From the NCBI RefSeq assembly GCF_002742335.1, contig NZ_MDGR01000007.1, forward strand, positions 3,972,501 to 4,036,500: a stretch of DNA of 64,000 nt, written 5' to 3'. The notes below the pieces were generated by a model that saw only the letters and a list, made by a program, of their open reading frames with translations, had not been told where the DNA came from and ran no database searches. Made by a program: the position numbers and the translations under genes. Numbering within the stretch: position 1 is the stretch's first letter; every line of letters starts with the position of its first letter. Shown here piece after piece: positions 14,987 through 23,674 of the stretch. This stretch comes from Reichenbachiella sp. 5M10. Its GTDB lineage: Bacteria > Bacteroidota > Bacteroidia > Cytophagales > Cyclobacteriaceae.

Positions 14987-15845
14987 TATTCTCTTTTCCT
15001 TTCTTTAATAGGTCCTCCTCCAGTTCTCTTCGCAGCTCGACCTTCTTCTTATTGATTAGAATGCTTTCTATATCATCATGGATGTATTCCAAAGGCGATA
15101 TTTGATTGGAAATTTTATAATCCATCAGGCGAATGAAGTAATAATTCTCCTCATCCGAGCTCTCGATGTAGCTATTGTTCTTCAAAAAAGTCACCTTATC
15201 CTGTACATTGGCAAAAGGCGTAGCGGCTATCACCTCATCAAAATTCAACCACATCTCCGTCTCAAGCGAGGACTGCTTAGCAAAACGGTAGCAATACGAC
15301 TGGATCTCCTCCAAGTCTGTCTGAGGGTAAGAGCGAATGAGTTTCCTAAAGTTGTCAATCTGTGGAGCCTCTGCAGGAACTACAGCATACAAGCAACGAA
15401 TGATGTTTTGACGCAACACGAAGTTCTCAAACTTCTCTTCGTAGTAAGTCTTGATCTCTTCCTCCGAAATCTCTTTGTCCAAACGCTGGTTAACGTAATA
15501 CTTCTCAAATTCATGAACCATCAACGCATAGCGGTAATCGAGTACTTTGCGTTCTATATTGGCTTCATCAAAATCAATCTCAGTCGAAGCACGAGAAATA
15601 GTCAATTGTTTCCTAATCCATGAATCGACATATTTTTCCACCATTTGCACACTGTCTCTACTCTCTATCCCACTCAGAGCTAAACCTTCGATATCATCCT
15701 GATACAGGTAGATATCATTGACACGAGCGATGGGCGTACGCTTCACTTCCTCCTCTTCCTCGAGCGGCGCGTACCATTTGTCACAGCCCCCAAACAACAA
15801 GGCGAGAACCAATATTAAAATATGACTACTAGAATGTCTTAACAA
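14967..15845 (-). CDS. Lipoprotein with SurA-like N-terminal region and degenerate parvulin part
   Basis: A 292-residue predicted lipoprotein: a short hydrophobic leader (SHILILVLALLFGGC) with a lipobox ending at Cys21. The N-terminal segment TPIARVNDIYLYQDDIEGL resembles the SurA-N fold, and later segments (VTFLKNNSYIESSDEENYYFIRLMDYK) look like the end of a parvulin domain, but the GG(E/D)LG core of an active rotamase is absent. It sits between two parvulin genes and overlaps both (20 and 17 bases), so it is surely part of the same unit. It is likely a membrane-anchored holdase or co-chaperone; enzymatic activity is doubtful. Confidence 0.8.
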   Translation of the reverse strand: MLRHSSSHILILVLALLFGGCDKWYAPLEEEEEVKRTPIARVNDIYLYQDDIEGLALSGIESRDSVQMVEKYVDSWIRKQLTISRASTEIDFDEANIERKVLDYRYALMVHEFEKYYVNQRLDKEISEEEIKTYYEEKFENFVLRQNIIRCLYAVVPAEAPQIDNFRKLIRSYPQTDLEEIQSYCYRFAKQSSLETEMWLNFDEVIAATPFANVQDKVTFLKNNSYIESSDEENYYFIRLMDYKISNQISPLEYIHDDIESILINKKKVELRRELEEDLLKKGKENNEFEIY

Positions 15846-17781
15846 AACTCTTCAATACTTGTTTGTTCAATTTATACGGATACTTGGTTTTCAAGGCATC
15901 CAACCACTTCTGCTCTAATTCATTTTGATAATCCGAAATCACTAGCCCTTTGATTTTGTCAAGTTCAGTCACTCCCTGAGGCAGTACTTCTTCCACTACC
16001 CAGAGCGTAAAATACCCTTTTTCATTTTGGACAAAGACATCCTCGGTCCAATGCTCGTCGGCAAAAACAGACTCTCCTTTAGCTACTGTCAACTCCTCAA
16101 TCTGCAAAGCTAAAGCTTCTTGGGTATTGAAAAGACTATCCAACTCGGAATTTGAGTAATCGAGTTTTGTCCAGACCGAGGCTATCACCGTCGAATCCTC
16201 CGATATATATTTCTTTACCTTGATGCGCTCTCCTTTGCTGTAGTTTCCCTGATTCGCTTTGTAGTACTGCTGCAGACCTGCCGTATCCTCTAGCGCCTTG
16301 GCCCAAACCTCCTTTTCCATCAGGTTGAACAACAAGATTCCACTCCTGTACTCGTCCAATATCCGCTGATAGTTGACATTAGTCTGCTCTATGTACTGCA
16401 TCTCAAGATCAAACACACTCTCCTCTTCAAAGCGATCGTACAGCTGCTTTTTATATTCCACGAGATCAGAGGATTTACGAGCACGCTGATTCGTCACCAC
16501 AAAGTGAAACCAATCTCCTCTCGTATATGACTGATCATCTAAAGTAAAAAGCACTTCTTGCAAAGCCAAACTCGTCGTATCGTACGACCACTTGCCGAGA
16601 CTAAGCGTCGAGTCCACCGCTCCCAAGGCGCTGACCTTCTGTGCTTCATTGGGTTCATACTGATGTTCCTTTTTGAGTTTTGCTAGAGCTTCTTTGCGTG
16701 TGCCTTGTGCACGACTGTCTCGCGCTATGCGCTTTTCTAAATCAGCTCTCATCTCCTCCAACGAACCGAGCGGCTTCTTGTCTATCAATAAGATGATATG
16801 CCACCCAAAACGTGTCTGAATCGGCTCGCTGATATCTCCCGACTCCTCCAAGGCAAATGCAGCATCCTCAAACTCTGGCACCAAGGCTCCTGTACCAAAC
16901 CAGCGCAGCTCCCCACCATTCTTAGCCGAACTCTGATCCTCGGAGTACAATGCACATTGCTCGTCCCAGGCCTTACCCTCTTCCAAATTTTGATAAACTG
17001 AATAGGCTTTTCGACGTGCCCTTTCGATCGATGCAGTGTCTTGCTGTGCCCGAATCATGATATGCGCGACATGTACTTGCCCTCGTGCAGGTCTCTTGTC
17101 ACTAATGTTCAATAAATGGTAACCAAAGCGTGTTTTGATCGGACCGACAATGGACCCTACCGGGTTATCAAAAGCAGCATTCTCAAAAGAATATACCATC
17201 TGCAAGGCAGAAAAATAGCCCAAATAACCCTTGTTGGTTTGGGCACTCGGATCCTCAGAATACCGCTGAGCCATCTCACCAAAGTCGGCTCCAGCTTCAA
17301 TATCTACCTTCATCTCGGCTATGCGGTTGTACACACGCAACGTATCATCAGGCAGTGCATTTTCCTCCACTTTGAGTAAAATGTGTGAGGCAGACACCTC
17401 GTAATGCAAGCGATCGTATGCTTGCTCAACCAGCCCTTCGTTGAGCTGGCTAGATGTCAAATAGGGCTCGATCAACTGCTGCTTGTAACCGTCGAGCTCT
17501 TGCACGAAAGCTTGATCTTGGTCCATTCCACGATCCAAGGCTTCCTGCACCTTGAGCCGAAAATTGACATATAGATTTAAGTACTCATCGATTTTAAATT
17601 CAGCACTGTCACTAGTCGGTCGGTCAGCATTTTTTAGAAAATAGTATTCGAAGGTGCCCAAATCATAAGATTGGTCTCCAAGACGGAACAAAGTCTTATT
17701 TTGCAGTTTGCTCGGAGTCTGTCCGTAGACATCAAATAGAGATAGGGAAAAGGATAAAATTAAGGCTATGGATACTTTCAT
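15829..17781 (-). CDS. PpiD/SurA-type peptidyl-prolyl isomerase with two parvulin domains
   Basis: A 650-residue periplasmic protein. The start is taken at 17781 (MKVSIALILSFSLSLFDVYG), because this gives a normal signal peptide and because the upstream extension would reach into the previous gene. The first parvulin domain spans about 130-225 (ASHILLKVEEN, YSEDPSAQTNKGYLGYF, TRFGYHLLNI) and the second 235-335 (VAHIMIRAQQD, YSEDQSSAKNGGELRWFG, TRFGWHIILL). The C-terminal half (340-650) has no recognised domain but repeats a lower-grade similarity to chaperone arms. It follows the RsbW-type kinase gene by eight bases in the same operon. A role in outer-membrane or secreted-protein folding is inferred from family. 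Confidence 0.9.
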   Translation of the reverse strand: MKVSIALILSFSLSLFDVYGQTPSKLQNKTLFRLGDQSYDLGTFEYYFLKNADRPTSDSAEFKIDEYLNLYVNFRLKVQEALDRGMDQDQAFVQELDGYKQQLIEPYLTSSQLNEGLVEQAYDRLHYEVSASHILLKVEENALPDDTLRVYNRIAEMKVDIEAGADFGEMAQRYSEDPSAQTNKGYLGYFSALQMVYSFENAAFDNPVGSIVGPIKTRFGYHLLNISDKRPARGQVHVAHIMIRAQQDTASIERARRKAYSVYQNLEEGKAWDEQCALYSEDQSSAKNGGELRWFGTGALVPEFEDAAFALEESGDISEPIQTRFGWHIILLIDKKPLGSLEEMRADLEKRIARDSRAQGTRKEALAKLKKEHQYEPNEAQKVSALGAVDSTLSLGKWSYDTTSLALQEVLFTLDDQSYTRGDWFHFVVTNQRARKSSDLVEYKKQLYDRFEEESVFDLEMQYIEQTNVNYQRILDEYRSGILLFNLMEKEVWAKALEDTAGLQQYYKANQGNYSKGERIKVKKYISEDSTVIASVWTKLDYSNSELDSLFNTQEALALQIEELTVAKGESVFADEHWTEDVFVQNEKGYFTLWVVEEVLPQGVTELDKIKGLVISDYQNELEQKWLDALKTKYPYKLNKQVLKSFVKTF

Positions 17782-17789
17782 TGTTACAT

Positions 17790-18197
17790 TTAGAACTTCT
17801 TCATCATGCGGCAAATGTTGCGATTCTTTTCTATTTTGAACTCTACTTTATCCATAATATTTCTAACCAGCATAATGCCTAAGCCTCCTTTTTTGCGGGT
17901 ACGGATGATTTCTTCCAGGTCTGGCTCTTCGTAGTTGTCATACTCAAACCCTTGACCATAATCGATGATCTCGAAAAACACTTCATGCTCTCCATGATCT
18001 TCGACAAACAGCTCCAGTCGCTCAGAAGCTTGGCACTTGTTGGAATGGATGATAAGATTGGCACAGACCTCGTCTACCGCCAAGATGATCTTGTGTGACT
18101 CCTTCTCTTCCACTCCCATCCCACTGAGCACTTCTGCCACGAACTCTCGGATTTCCTTGAGTTTTTCTCTCGCACATGATGTTTTGAACTGGCGCAT
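17790..18197 (-). CDS. RsbW/SpoIIAB-like anti-sigma-type serine kinase (HATPase fold)
   Basis: A 135-residue GHKL ATPase domain protein. The N box is ILAVDEVCANLIIH (Glu and Asn ligands), the G1 box is IIDYGQGFEYDN and the G2 box KKGGLGIMLVRNI. Members phosphorylate a STAS antagonist and bind an effector, often a sigma factor. The partner is encoded directly upstream: the STAS gene ends at 18197, where this gene begins (one shared base). Together with the PP2C gene this makes a complete partner-switching module. The regulated target is not evident: no sigma factor is in the operon. Confidence 0.9.
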   Translation of the reverse strand: MRQFKTSCAREKLKEIREFVAEVLSGMGVEEKESHKIILAVDEVCANLIIHSNKCQASERLELFVEDHGEHEVFFEIIDYGQGFEYDNYEEPDLEEIIRTRKKGGLGIMLVRNIMDKVEFKIEKNRNICRMMKKF

Positions 18198-18538
18198 TAT
18201 TTTAGTGCTTCTAAAGCTTCTTCCTTTTCTTTTCTGATCACGAGCAACTGATCCAATCCCAATATTTCAAACACCTCAAAGACTTTGTCTTTCATCCCGT
18301 AAAGAACAAAACGAATCGATTCGGTTTCTATCTTCTGAATATTGGACATGAATACACCTAAGCCTGCAGATGAGATGTAATCCAACCCCTTCAAATCCAC
18401 CAAAATCTGTTGACTACTCTCCATCGCTTCACGCAGTGCTTCGTCCAAGTGAATAGAAGATGACGCGTCTACCTCACCTGTCACGACCAATTCATAGCGG
18501 CCTGTTTCCTCGTCTATATGTTTGTCAATATTTACCAT
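18197..18538 (-). CDS. STAS-domain anti-anti-sigma-factor-type protein
   Basis: A 113-residue single STAS domain of the SpoIIAA/RsbV type. The strand-helix block ILVDLKGLDYISSAGLGVF contains the expected phospho-acceptor serine, Ser57 by alignment with the DST/DSS of RsbV and SpoIIAA. It is expected to be phosphorylated by the kinase encoded next to it and dephosphorylated by the PP2C phosphatase encoded just upstream (five bases between the genes). Its release or binding would switch the free pool of the kinase. Confidence 0.92.
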   Translation of the reverse strand: MVNIDKHIDEETGRYELVVTGEVDASSSIHLDEALREAMESSQQILVDLKGLDYISSAGLGVFMSNIQKIETESIRFVLYGMKDKVFEVFEILGLDQLLVIRKEKEEALEALK

Positions 18539-18543
18539 TGCTG

Positions 18544-20598
18544 TTAATAAAATTTCAGGATTACCAAAGTGTAATCATCATCCAATGATCGCTTTCCGCA
18601 GAATCCGTATAGTTCGTTTATAATACCCTGCTGGATAGCAGCGGGAGATTGGTCGGCATGTTTTGTCAAAGCATGAAGCAATCGATCAGTCCCGAATTGC
18701 TCTTTGTCGGCATTGCAGGCTTCGGTCACTCCGTCCGTATAGAGCACCAAGACATCGTCTTGTTCATACCCGAAATCATTGACTTGTACGTATTTATGAA
18801 AATTAGAGTTTCTTAATATGCCTAAGCCTAGTCCTTTATTTTTGAAATAATCTGCTGTCTTGATCTCTGCATGATAAAACAACGAAGGGCAATGTCCTGC
18901 ACGAGCGAAGTTGATCCTCTTGGTCCGGCTATCAATCACAAAATAGGAAACCGTAATGAAAGAAGTCGTCTCCAAACAGCGGCTCAATGCATTGTTGGCA
19001 TGAATAAGAAAGTCCTTCGGGTTCAAATCAAGCTGTACCAAACTCTGAAAGATTCCCTTCATTTGCGCCATATTGAAAGCTGCCGAGGTCCCTTTGCCAG
19101 ATACGTCACCAATGATCAAGGCCGTTCTATGCTCATCCAATTGATAAAAATCATAGTAGTCGCCCCCCACTTCGTCAGCTGCGACAGTAAAGGCGTGTAT
19201 ATCAAACGCACTGTTGGCTTCCAGCTGCTGCGGGATCAGCTTGCTCTGTACCCGATTAGCAATCTCGAGCTCTTCCTTGTAGCGTTCTGTCACGATGGCC
19301 TCATTGAGCAAACGGAAATTTTCGATCGAAATGCTCGCTTGATTGACAAAGGTATCAATGATGTCCATCATCTCTTTATTGAATCCATCATCTACCTGCT
19401 TGAGCAGTGCGAGATCTCCTATCTTTCTCCCTTTGACCATGACTGGGAAATGGAGAATCGATTTGTACAAGGCATTCTTGAGGTTGGCTGACAACTTAGG
19501 GTGCTCTATGTTCTTTTCAAATTCAGAGTTGAGGACCTTCTTAAACCGACTCTTTTTCAGAGCCTTCTCTAGGTCTACTATTTGCTTTTGTTGTAGTTCG
19601 TAGGTGAGCGTCAGCTTGACACCATTTTCTTCATCATCGATGGTCAGCCAAGCCGCATCTGAAAACACAGCACTGACCGCACTATCCAGCAAAATTTCAT
19701 AGACTTTCTCTTCACTCTCACCTGCGGGGATAGACTGGCTGAGGCGCTGAAAGTTGACCGCTTCTTTGATCTTGCGCTCAAACACTGATGTAGTCGGAAG
19801 ATTAAACAATATTACCAAAAAGGAAATCAAAGCATAAACGACTATGAAGGTAATCACCGACAACACAAACACACTGTCTAGCAAGTCTCTGACCAATGAC
19901 GTGTGCTCGGCATAAAACATGAGTGTCCGAATGAAGTACCACGTATAAATCACCACCAACAGGATGAACAGCAAGCTTCTCCATTTCTGCTTGAAATTGA
20001 GGTACGCGATCCACTTGAGATTGAAAGACAAAACAATGCCTATCAAAGCCAATATCACATACACCACCAAGAAAGAGGTGTCCTGATACGTATGTGTAAA
20101 TAAATCGAAAGCAAGAGTAGACATCAAACAGTACTCGAATATCTGCCATGCCGCAAGTAAGGACTTAGATTTTTGATAGAGAATCAATCTCTTCCACACG
20201 ACATACGTCGAGATCAAAAACCCAATAATCAACCCGAGAATGATGTGATAAAAGAAATTATTGATGAGGGCATTTTGGGCAAACTTGTGCGTCCCAAATA
20301 GAGTAAGGAAAAATTCAATAGCAAGTACAACCAATGTCGCAATAAGACCAAAGACGAAGACGCGCCAAAGCAATTCCACAAAATTGACGCTTTCCGCTTT
20401 GCCAATATTGTAGCGATAGAAAGTCAGTACAGAAATGATAAAGAAAGCCAAAAGCATGTTAGCCACAAAACCAGGCAAGCCAAACTCAATCTGGTTCTGC
20501 TCGCTAAATAGCGTCATCAAGTCTACTATTGTCAATAGAGACCAAAATACAGATCCGAAAATTACGCTGAGTCTAGTGATGCTTTTTTGTGATAGCAT
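18544..20598 (-). CDS. Membrane-bound PP2C (SpoIIE/RsbU) phosphatase with GAF domain
   Basis: A 684-residue sensor phosphatase. The N-terminal part (about 10-270) holds seven or so hydrophobic segments, such as VIFGSVFWSLLTIVDLM and SVFVLSVITFIVVYALI. A GAF-like domain follows (about 285-435: AWLTIDDEENG, HFPVMVKGRKIGDLALL, QASISIENFRLL). The SpoIIE/PP2C domain takes 460-684, with metal-binding acidic motifs DEVGGDYYDF, IGDVSGKGTSAAF, LYTDGVTEA and DDYTLVILKF. It should dephosphorylate the adjacent STAS protein in response to a membrane or GAF signal, which is unknown. It is the first gene of an operon that continues with STAS, kinase, three chaperones and moxR; a 10-bp hairpin lies just upstream of the start. 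Confidence 0.93.
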   Translation of the reverse strand: MLSQKSITRLSVIFGSVFWSLLTIVDLMTLFSEQNQIEFGLPGFVANMLLAFFIISVLTFYRYNIGKAESVNFVELLWRVFVFGLIATLVVLAIEFFLTLFGTHKFAQNALINNFFYHIILGLIIGFLISTYVVWKRLILYQKSKSLLAAWQIFEYCLMSTLAFDLFTHTYQDTSFLVVYVILALIGIVLSFNLKWIAYLNFKQKWRSLLFILLVVIYTWYFIRTLMFYAEHTSLVRDLLDSVFVLSVITFIVVYALISFLVILFNLPTTSVFERKIKEAVNFQRLSQSIPAGESEEKVYEILLDSAVSAVFSDAAWLTIDDEENGVKLTLTYELQQKQIVDLEKALKKSRFKKVLNSEFEKNIEHPKLSANLKNALYKSILHFPVMVKGRKIGDLALLKQVDDGFNKEMMDIIDTFVNQASISIENFRLLNEAIVTERYKEELEIANRVQSKLIPQQLEANSAFDIHAFTVAADEVGGDYYDFYQLDEHRTALIIGDVSGKGTSAAFNMAQMKGIFQSLVQLDLNPKDFLIHANNALSRCLETTSFITVSYFVIDSRTKRINFARAGHCPSLFYHAEIKTADYFKNKGLGLGILRNSNFHKYVQVNDFGYEQDDVLVLYTDGVTEACNADKEQFGTDRLLHALTKHADQSPAAIQQGIINELYGFCGKRSLDDDYTLVILKFY

Positions 20599-20617
20599 AC
20601 AGGCTTATTAAGAATTT

Positions 20618-20650
20618 GAGGCAATTTAGTAAGAATTGTCAAATTGCCTC
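20618..20650 (-). promoter_or_regulatory. 10-bp inverted repeat upstream of the PP2C operon
   Basis: GAGGCAATTT (20618-20627) and AAATTGCCTC (20641-20650) form a perfect inverted repeat with a 13-base loop, ending 20 bases before the PP2C start. A -7-like TATTTTTA (20663-20656 on the minus strand) lies just upstream, so the repeat would sit at the 5' end of the mRNA, as an operator or leader hairpin. Confidence 0.5.
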
Positions 20651-20655
20651 CCTTC

Positions 20656-20698
20656 TAAAAATAAGAAAGGCCTCATCAGAAATAATCTGACAAGGCCT
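20656..20698 (-). terminator. Intrinsic terminator of guaB
   Basis: On the minus strand AGGCCTTGTCAGA pairs with TCTGATGAGGCCT around the loop TTATT, followed by TTCTTATTTTT; it lies about 20 bases after the guaB stop codon and separates guaB from the PP2C operon. Confidence 0.75.
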
Positions 20699-20718
20699 CT
20701 GTTTTTTCTAGACAAAAA

Positions 20719-22188
20719 CTATCGAGAGTAGTTTGGCGCCTCTCTCGTGATTTGAATATCATGCGGGTGAGATTCCGCCATTCCTGCTCCAGAGACTTTG
20801 ACAAAACGAGCAGTTTTGAGCGCCTCAATATTGCCTGCTCCACAGTACCCCATACCTGCCTTCAAGCCTCCTGTCAACTGATACAGTACCTCTGCCACCA
20901 TACCCTTGTATGGCACACGACCTACGATCCCTTCTGGAACCAACTTTTTGATGTCGTCCTCGGCATCTTGAAAATAGCGATCTTTCGAACCGTCTTCCAT
21001 GGCTTCTACAGATCCCATCCCTCGGTATGTCTTAAATTTTCGTCCTTCGTAAATGATCACTTCACCTGGCGCCTCTTCGGTCCCTCCTAACAATGAACCA
21101 ATCATGATGCAGTTGGCTCCTGCAGCGATGGCCTTGACAAAGTCTCCAGAAAATCGAATCCCTCCATCTGCGATGATAGGCACTCCCCGACCTTCGACTG
21201 CTTTGGCAGCTTCGTAGACAGCCGACAACTGTGGCATACCTACTCCTGCGATGATTCGCGTGGTACAGATACTCCCTGGTCCGACCCCAACTTTGATGGC
21301 ATCAGCCCCTGCATCCGCTAGAGCCACAGCAGCCTCAGCCGTAGCAATATTGCCCACAATCACATCTAGATTTGGGAATTTCGCTTTGATTTTCTTGCAC
21401 GTATCAATCACTCCTTTGGAGTGTCCGTGCGCCGTATCAATAGACACGACATCTACCCCTGCTTCGAGGAGTTTCTCTACTCGCTGCTCGATGTCTGGAG
21501 TGACTCCTACTGCTGCTCCGACTCTCAATCGACCAAACTCATCTTTACAAGCCATCGGCTTGTCGATATTTTTCAAAATATCCTTGTATGTGATCAACCC
21601 TGTCAGCACTCCTTTGTCATTGACAATGGGTAACTTCTCGATTTTGTGCTCTTGCAAAATCGCTTCAGCCCCTTTGAGACCTACACCATCGTTGGCCGTG
21701 ATGACATTCTCACTGGTCATGACCTCTCTCACGCTCAGTTTTGGATTCTTTTGAAAACGCAAATCACGATTGGTCACGATACCAATCAATCTACGATCCT
21801 TATCGATGACTGGGATGCCGCCGATTTTATACTCCTTCATACAAGCCAACGCGTCCCCAATAGTGGCTGACTCAGGCAGAGTCACTGGATCGAGGATCAT
21901 ACCACTCTGTGATCGCTTGACCTTTCGCACTTGAGCCGCTTGTTGCTCAATTGTCATGTTTTTATGAATGATGCCAATACCGCCTTCCAACGCCATCGAA
22001 ATAGCCAAAGCGGAATCCGTGACAGTATCCATCGCTGCAGAAACCAAAGGAATGTTTAATTTGATATTCTTTGTCAGATAAGTACTGGTATCAGTATCTC
22101 TTGGTAAGACCTCCGAATATCCTGGGAGAAGAAGCACATCATCATATGTGAGCGCCTCAAAAACGAGTTTAGAACTGTCGAAATGCAT
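20719..22188 (-). CDS. guaB: Inosine-5'-monophosphate dehydrogenase
   Basis: A 489-residue enzyme that oxidises IMP to XMP with NAD, the committed step of GMP synthesis. The TIM barrel is split by a tandem CBS pair (about 95-205; [28 protein letters not shown]). The catalytic cysteine is in [12 protein letters not shown], the flap and phosphate-binding loops in [16 protein letters not shown] and [11 protein letters not shown] chose ATG at 22188 ([20 protein letters not shown]) rather than the TTG six bases upstream. It is a single-gene unit with its own promoter, a leader hairpin, and a terminator, divergent from hemA. Confidence 0.97.
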   Translation of the reverse strand: MHFDSSKLVFEALTYDDVLLLPGYSEVLPRDTDTSTYLTKNIKLNIPLVSAAMDTVTDSALAISMALEGGIGIIHKNMTIEQQAAQVRKVKRSQSGMILDPVTLPESATIGDALACMKEYKIGGIPVIDKDRRLIGIVTNRDLRFQKNPKLSVREVMTSENVITANDGVGLKGAEAILQEHKIEKLPIVNDKGVLTGLITYKDILKNIDKPMACKDEFGRLRVGAAVGVTPDIEQRVEKLLEAGVDVVSIDTAHGHSKGVIDTCKKIKAKFPNLDVIVGNIATAEAAVALADAGADAIKVGVGPGSICTTRIIAGVGMPQLSAVYEAAKAVEGRGVPIIADGGIRFSGDFVKAIAAGANCIMIGSLLGGTEEAPGEVIIYEGRKFKTYRGMGSVEAMEDGSKDRYFQDAEDDIKKLVPEGIVGRVPYKGMVAEVLYQLTGGLKAGMGYCGAGNIEALKTARFVKVSGAGMAESHPHDIQITREAPNYSR

Positions 22189-22189
22189 G

Positions 22190-22224
22190 GGCAAATAAGT
22201 GTTTTTATTTGCCGTGCAAAACTA
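22190..22224 (-). promoter_or_regulatory. guaB promoter -7 element and leader hairpin
   Basis: On the minus strand TAGTTTTG (22224-22217) is an exact -7 element. The expected transcription start is near 22211-22213, and the following leader is almost wholly a hairpin GGCAAATAA / TTATTTGCC (22213-22190) with a 6-base loop, ending two bases before the ATG. The hairpin could limit translation, or it could be an operator; both are inferences. Confidence 0.5.
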
Positions 22225-22348
22225 TTGTGTAAACATCTAATCGCGTCAATTTTCTCCCAATATTTTATCGTATAGACAATTATTTTTCGTCCTAAAACGA
22301 TCAATTATTTGTAATGATTATAAATAAACGTCTCGAAACATCTAGGAC

Positions 22349-22378
22349 ATTGAAAATTACCTTTTTGCCTTAATTTTG
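22349..22378 (+). promoter_or_regulatory. Predicted promoter of hemA
   Basis: ATTG (22349-22352), 18 bases, then TAATTTTG (22371-22378), an exact -7 element, 18 bases before the hemA ATG. Confidence 0.6.
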
Positions 22379-22396
22379 CCAACAGTTTAGTGAGCT

Positions 22397-23668
22397 ATGC
22401 ACAATCAATTTAAAGCAGTAGGATTATCATATAAGGAAACCCCTCTCCACGTACGAGAGATCTTCTCCATGGATCAAAAAGCCGTCAAGGCATTTTTGCG
22501 CCTGCTTGATGAATATGCAGAAATATCTGAAGCACTCGTCATCTCGACTTGCAACCGGACCGAAATTTACTACTCATCGGCTCATGATCAATTCGATACG
22601 ATTCTCAAATTAATGGGCGTGGCACAAGGTATCTCTGACACCAGTGCATACCGAGAGTATTTCATCAACTATGTGGATCATGATGTAGCGGTCTTACAAT
22701 TATTCAACGTCTCACTAGGTCTCGAAGCACAAGTAGTCGGTGATTTACAAATCATCAATCAAGTCAAAAACGCCTACCAATGGTCAGCTGACGAAAACCT
22801 TGCAGGACCTTTCATTCACCGCCTGCTACACACTATTTTCTTCACCAACAAAAGAGTGGTACAAGAAACGGCGTTCAGAGACGGGGCGGCCTCTGTCTCT
22901 TACGCGACAGTCGACTTGATCAGCGAACTCACACAAGCCATTGGTACTCCTAAAATCCTCGTGCTCGGGCTGGGTGAGATCGGAGAAGATGTCGCTCGAA
23001 ATCTAGAGAAAATTCAAAGCAAAGAGGTCTTCATTTGCAACCGCAGCGAAGACAAGGCATCAGCTCTGGCCCAAGAACTCGGATATCAAAGTATTCCTTT
23101 TGGAGAATATCAAACTGCAGTCAGTCATGCTGACGTGATCATCTCTTCTGTCCATGTAGAAGAACCTCTGATCACCAAGTCGCTGTTTGCTGACCGTAGT
23201 GTGCTTAGCCACAAATACCTCTTCGATCTATCGGTCCCCCGTAGTATAGAGCAAGACATCGAAAAGGTAAACGGACTACTGCTCTACAACATCGACAACA
23301 TCCAGGCAAAAACATCCAAAGCATTGGAAAAAAGGCTCGCTGCTATCCCACAGGTACAGCAAATCATACAAGAAGCCCTTTCTGAGTTTGCCAATTGGTC
23401 GCAAGAAATGGAAGTCTCTCCTGTGATCAATAAACTCAAAAATGCCCTCGAAGACATTCGCAAAAACGAAATAGCCCGGCACCTCAAAAAGGTCAGTGAA
23501 GAAGAATCTGAGTTGATCGATAAGGTCACCAAAAGCATGATGCAAAAAATCATCAAACTACCCGTCCTACAACTCAAAGCAGCTTGCAAAAGAGGAGAAG
23601 CAGAATCACTCATCGAAGTTCTCAACGATCTCTTCAACCTAGAGCAAACAGAGACAATTGACAAATAA
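22397..23668 (+). CDS. hemA: Glutamyl-tRNA reductase
   Basis: A 423-residue enzyme that reduces Glu-tRNA(Glu) with NADPH to glutamate-1-semialdehyde, the first step of tetrapyrrole synthesis by the C5 route. The N-terminal catalytic domain has SYKETPLHVREIFSM and the active-site Cys52 in STCNRTEIYY, the specificity part has LGLEAQVVGDLQI (the usual GE-Q-I block), the NADPH domain has LVLGLGEIGEDVARNL, and the C-terminal dimerisation helix is present. The length is normal. It is followed after six bases by a WG-repeat gene on the same strand. No hemL, hemC or hemD gene is adjacent. Confidence 0.97.
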   Translation: MHNQFKAVGLSYKETPLHVREIFSMDQKAVKAFLRLLDEYAEISEALVISTCNRTEIYYSSAHDQFDTILKLMGVAQGISDTSAYREYFINYVDHDVAVLQLFNVSLGLEAQVVGDLQIINQVKNAYQWSADENLAGPFIHRLLHTIFFTNKRVVQETAFRDGAASVSYATVDLISELTQAIGTPKILVLGLGEIGEDVARNLEKIQSKEVFICNRSEDKASALAQELGYQSIPFGEYQTAVSHADVIISSVHVEEPLITKSLFADRSVLSHKYLFDLSVPRSIEQDIEKVNGLLLYNIDNIQAKTSKALEKRLAAIPQVQQIIQEALSEFANWSQEMEVSPVINKLKNALEDIRKNEIARHLKKVSEEESELIDKVTKSMMQKIIKLPVLQLKAACKRGEAESLIEVLNDLFNLEQTETIDK

Positions 23669-23674
23669 CAACTA

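Noticed and set aside
18871-19491. 206-codon open frame on the plus strand
   Set aside because: Antisense to the PP2C gene, whose metal-binding motifs are all conserved.
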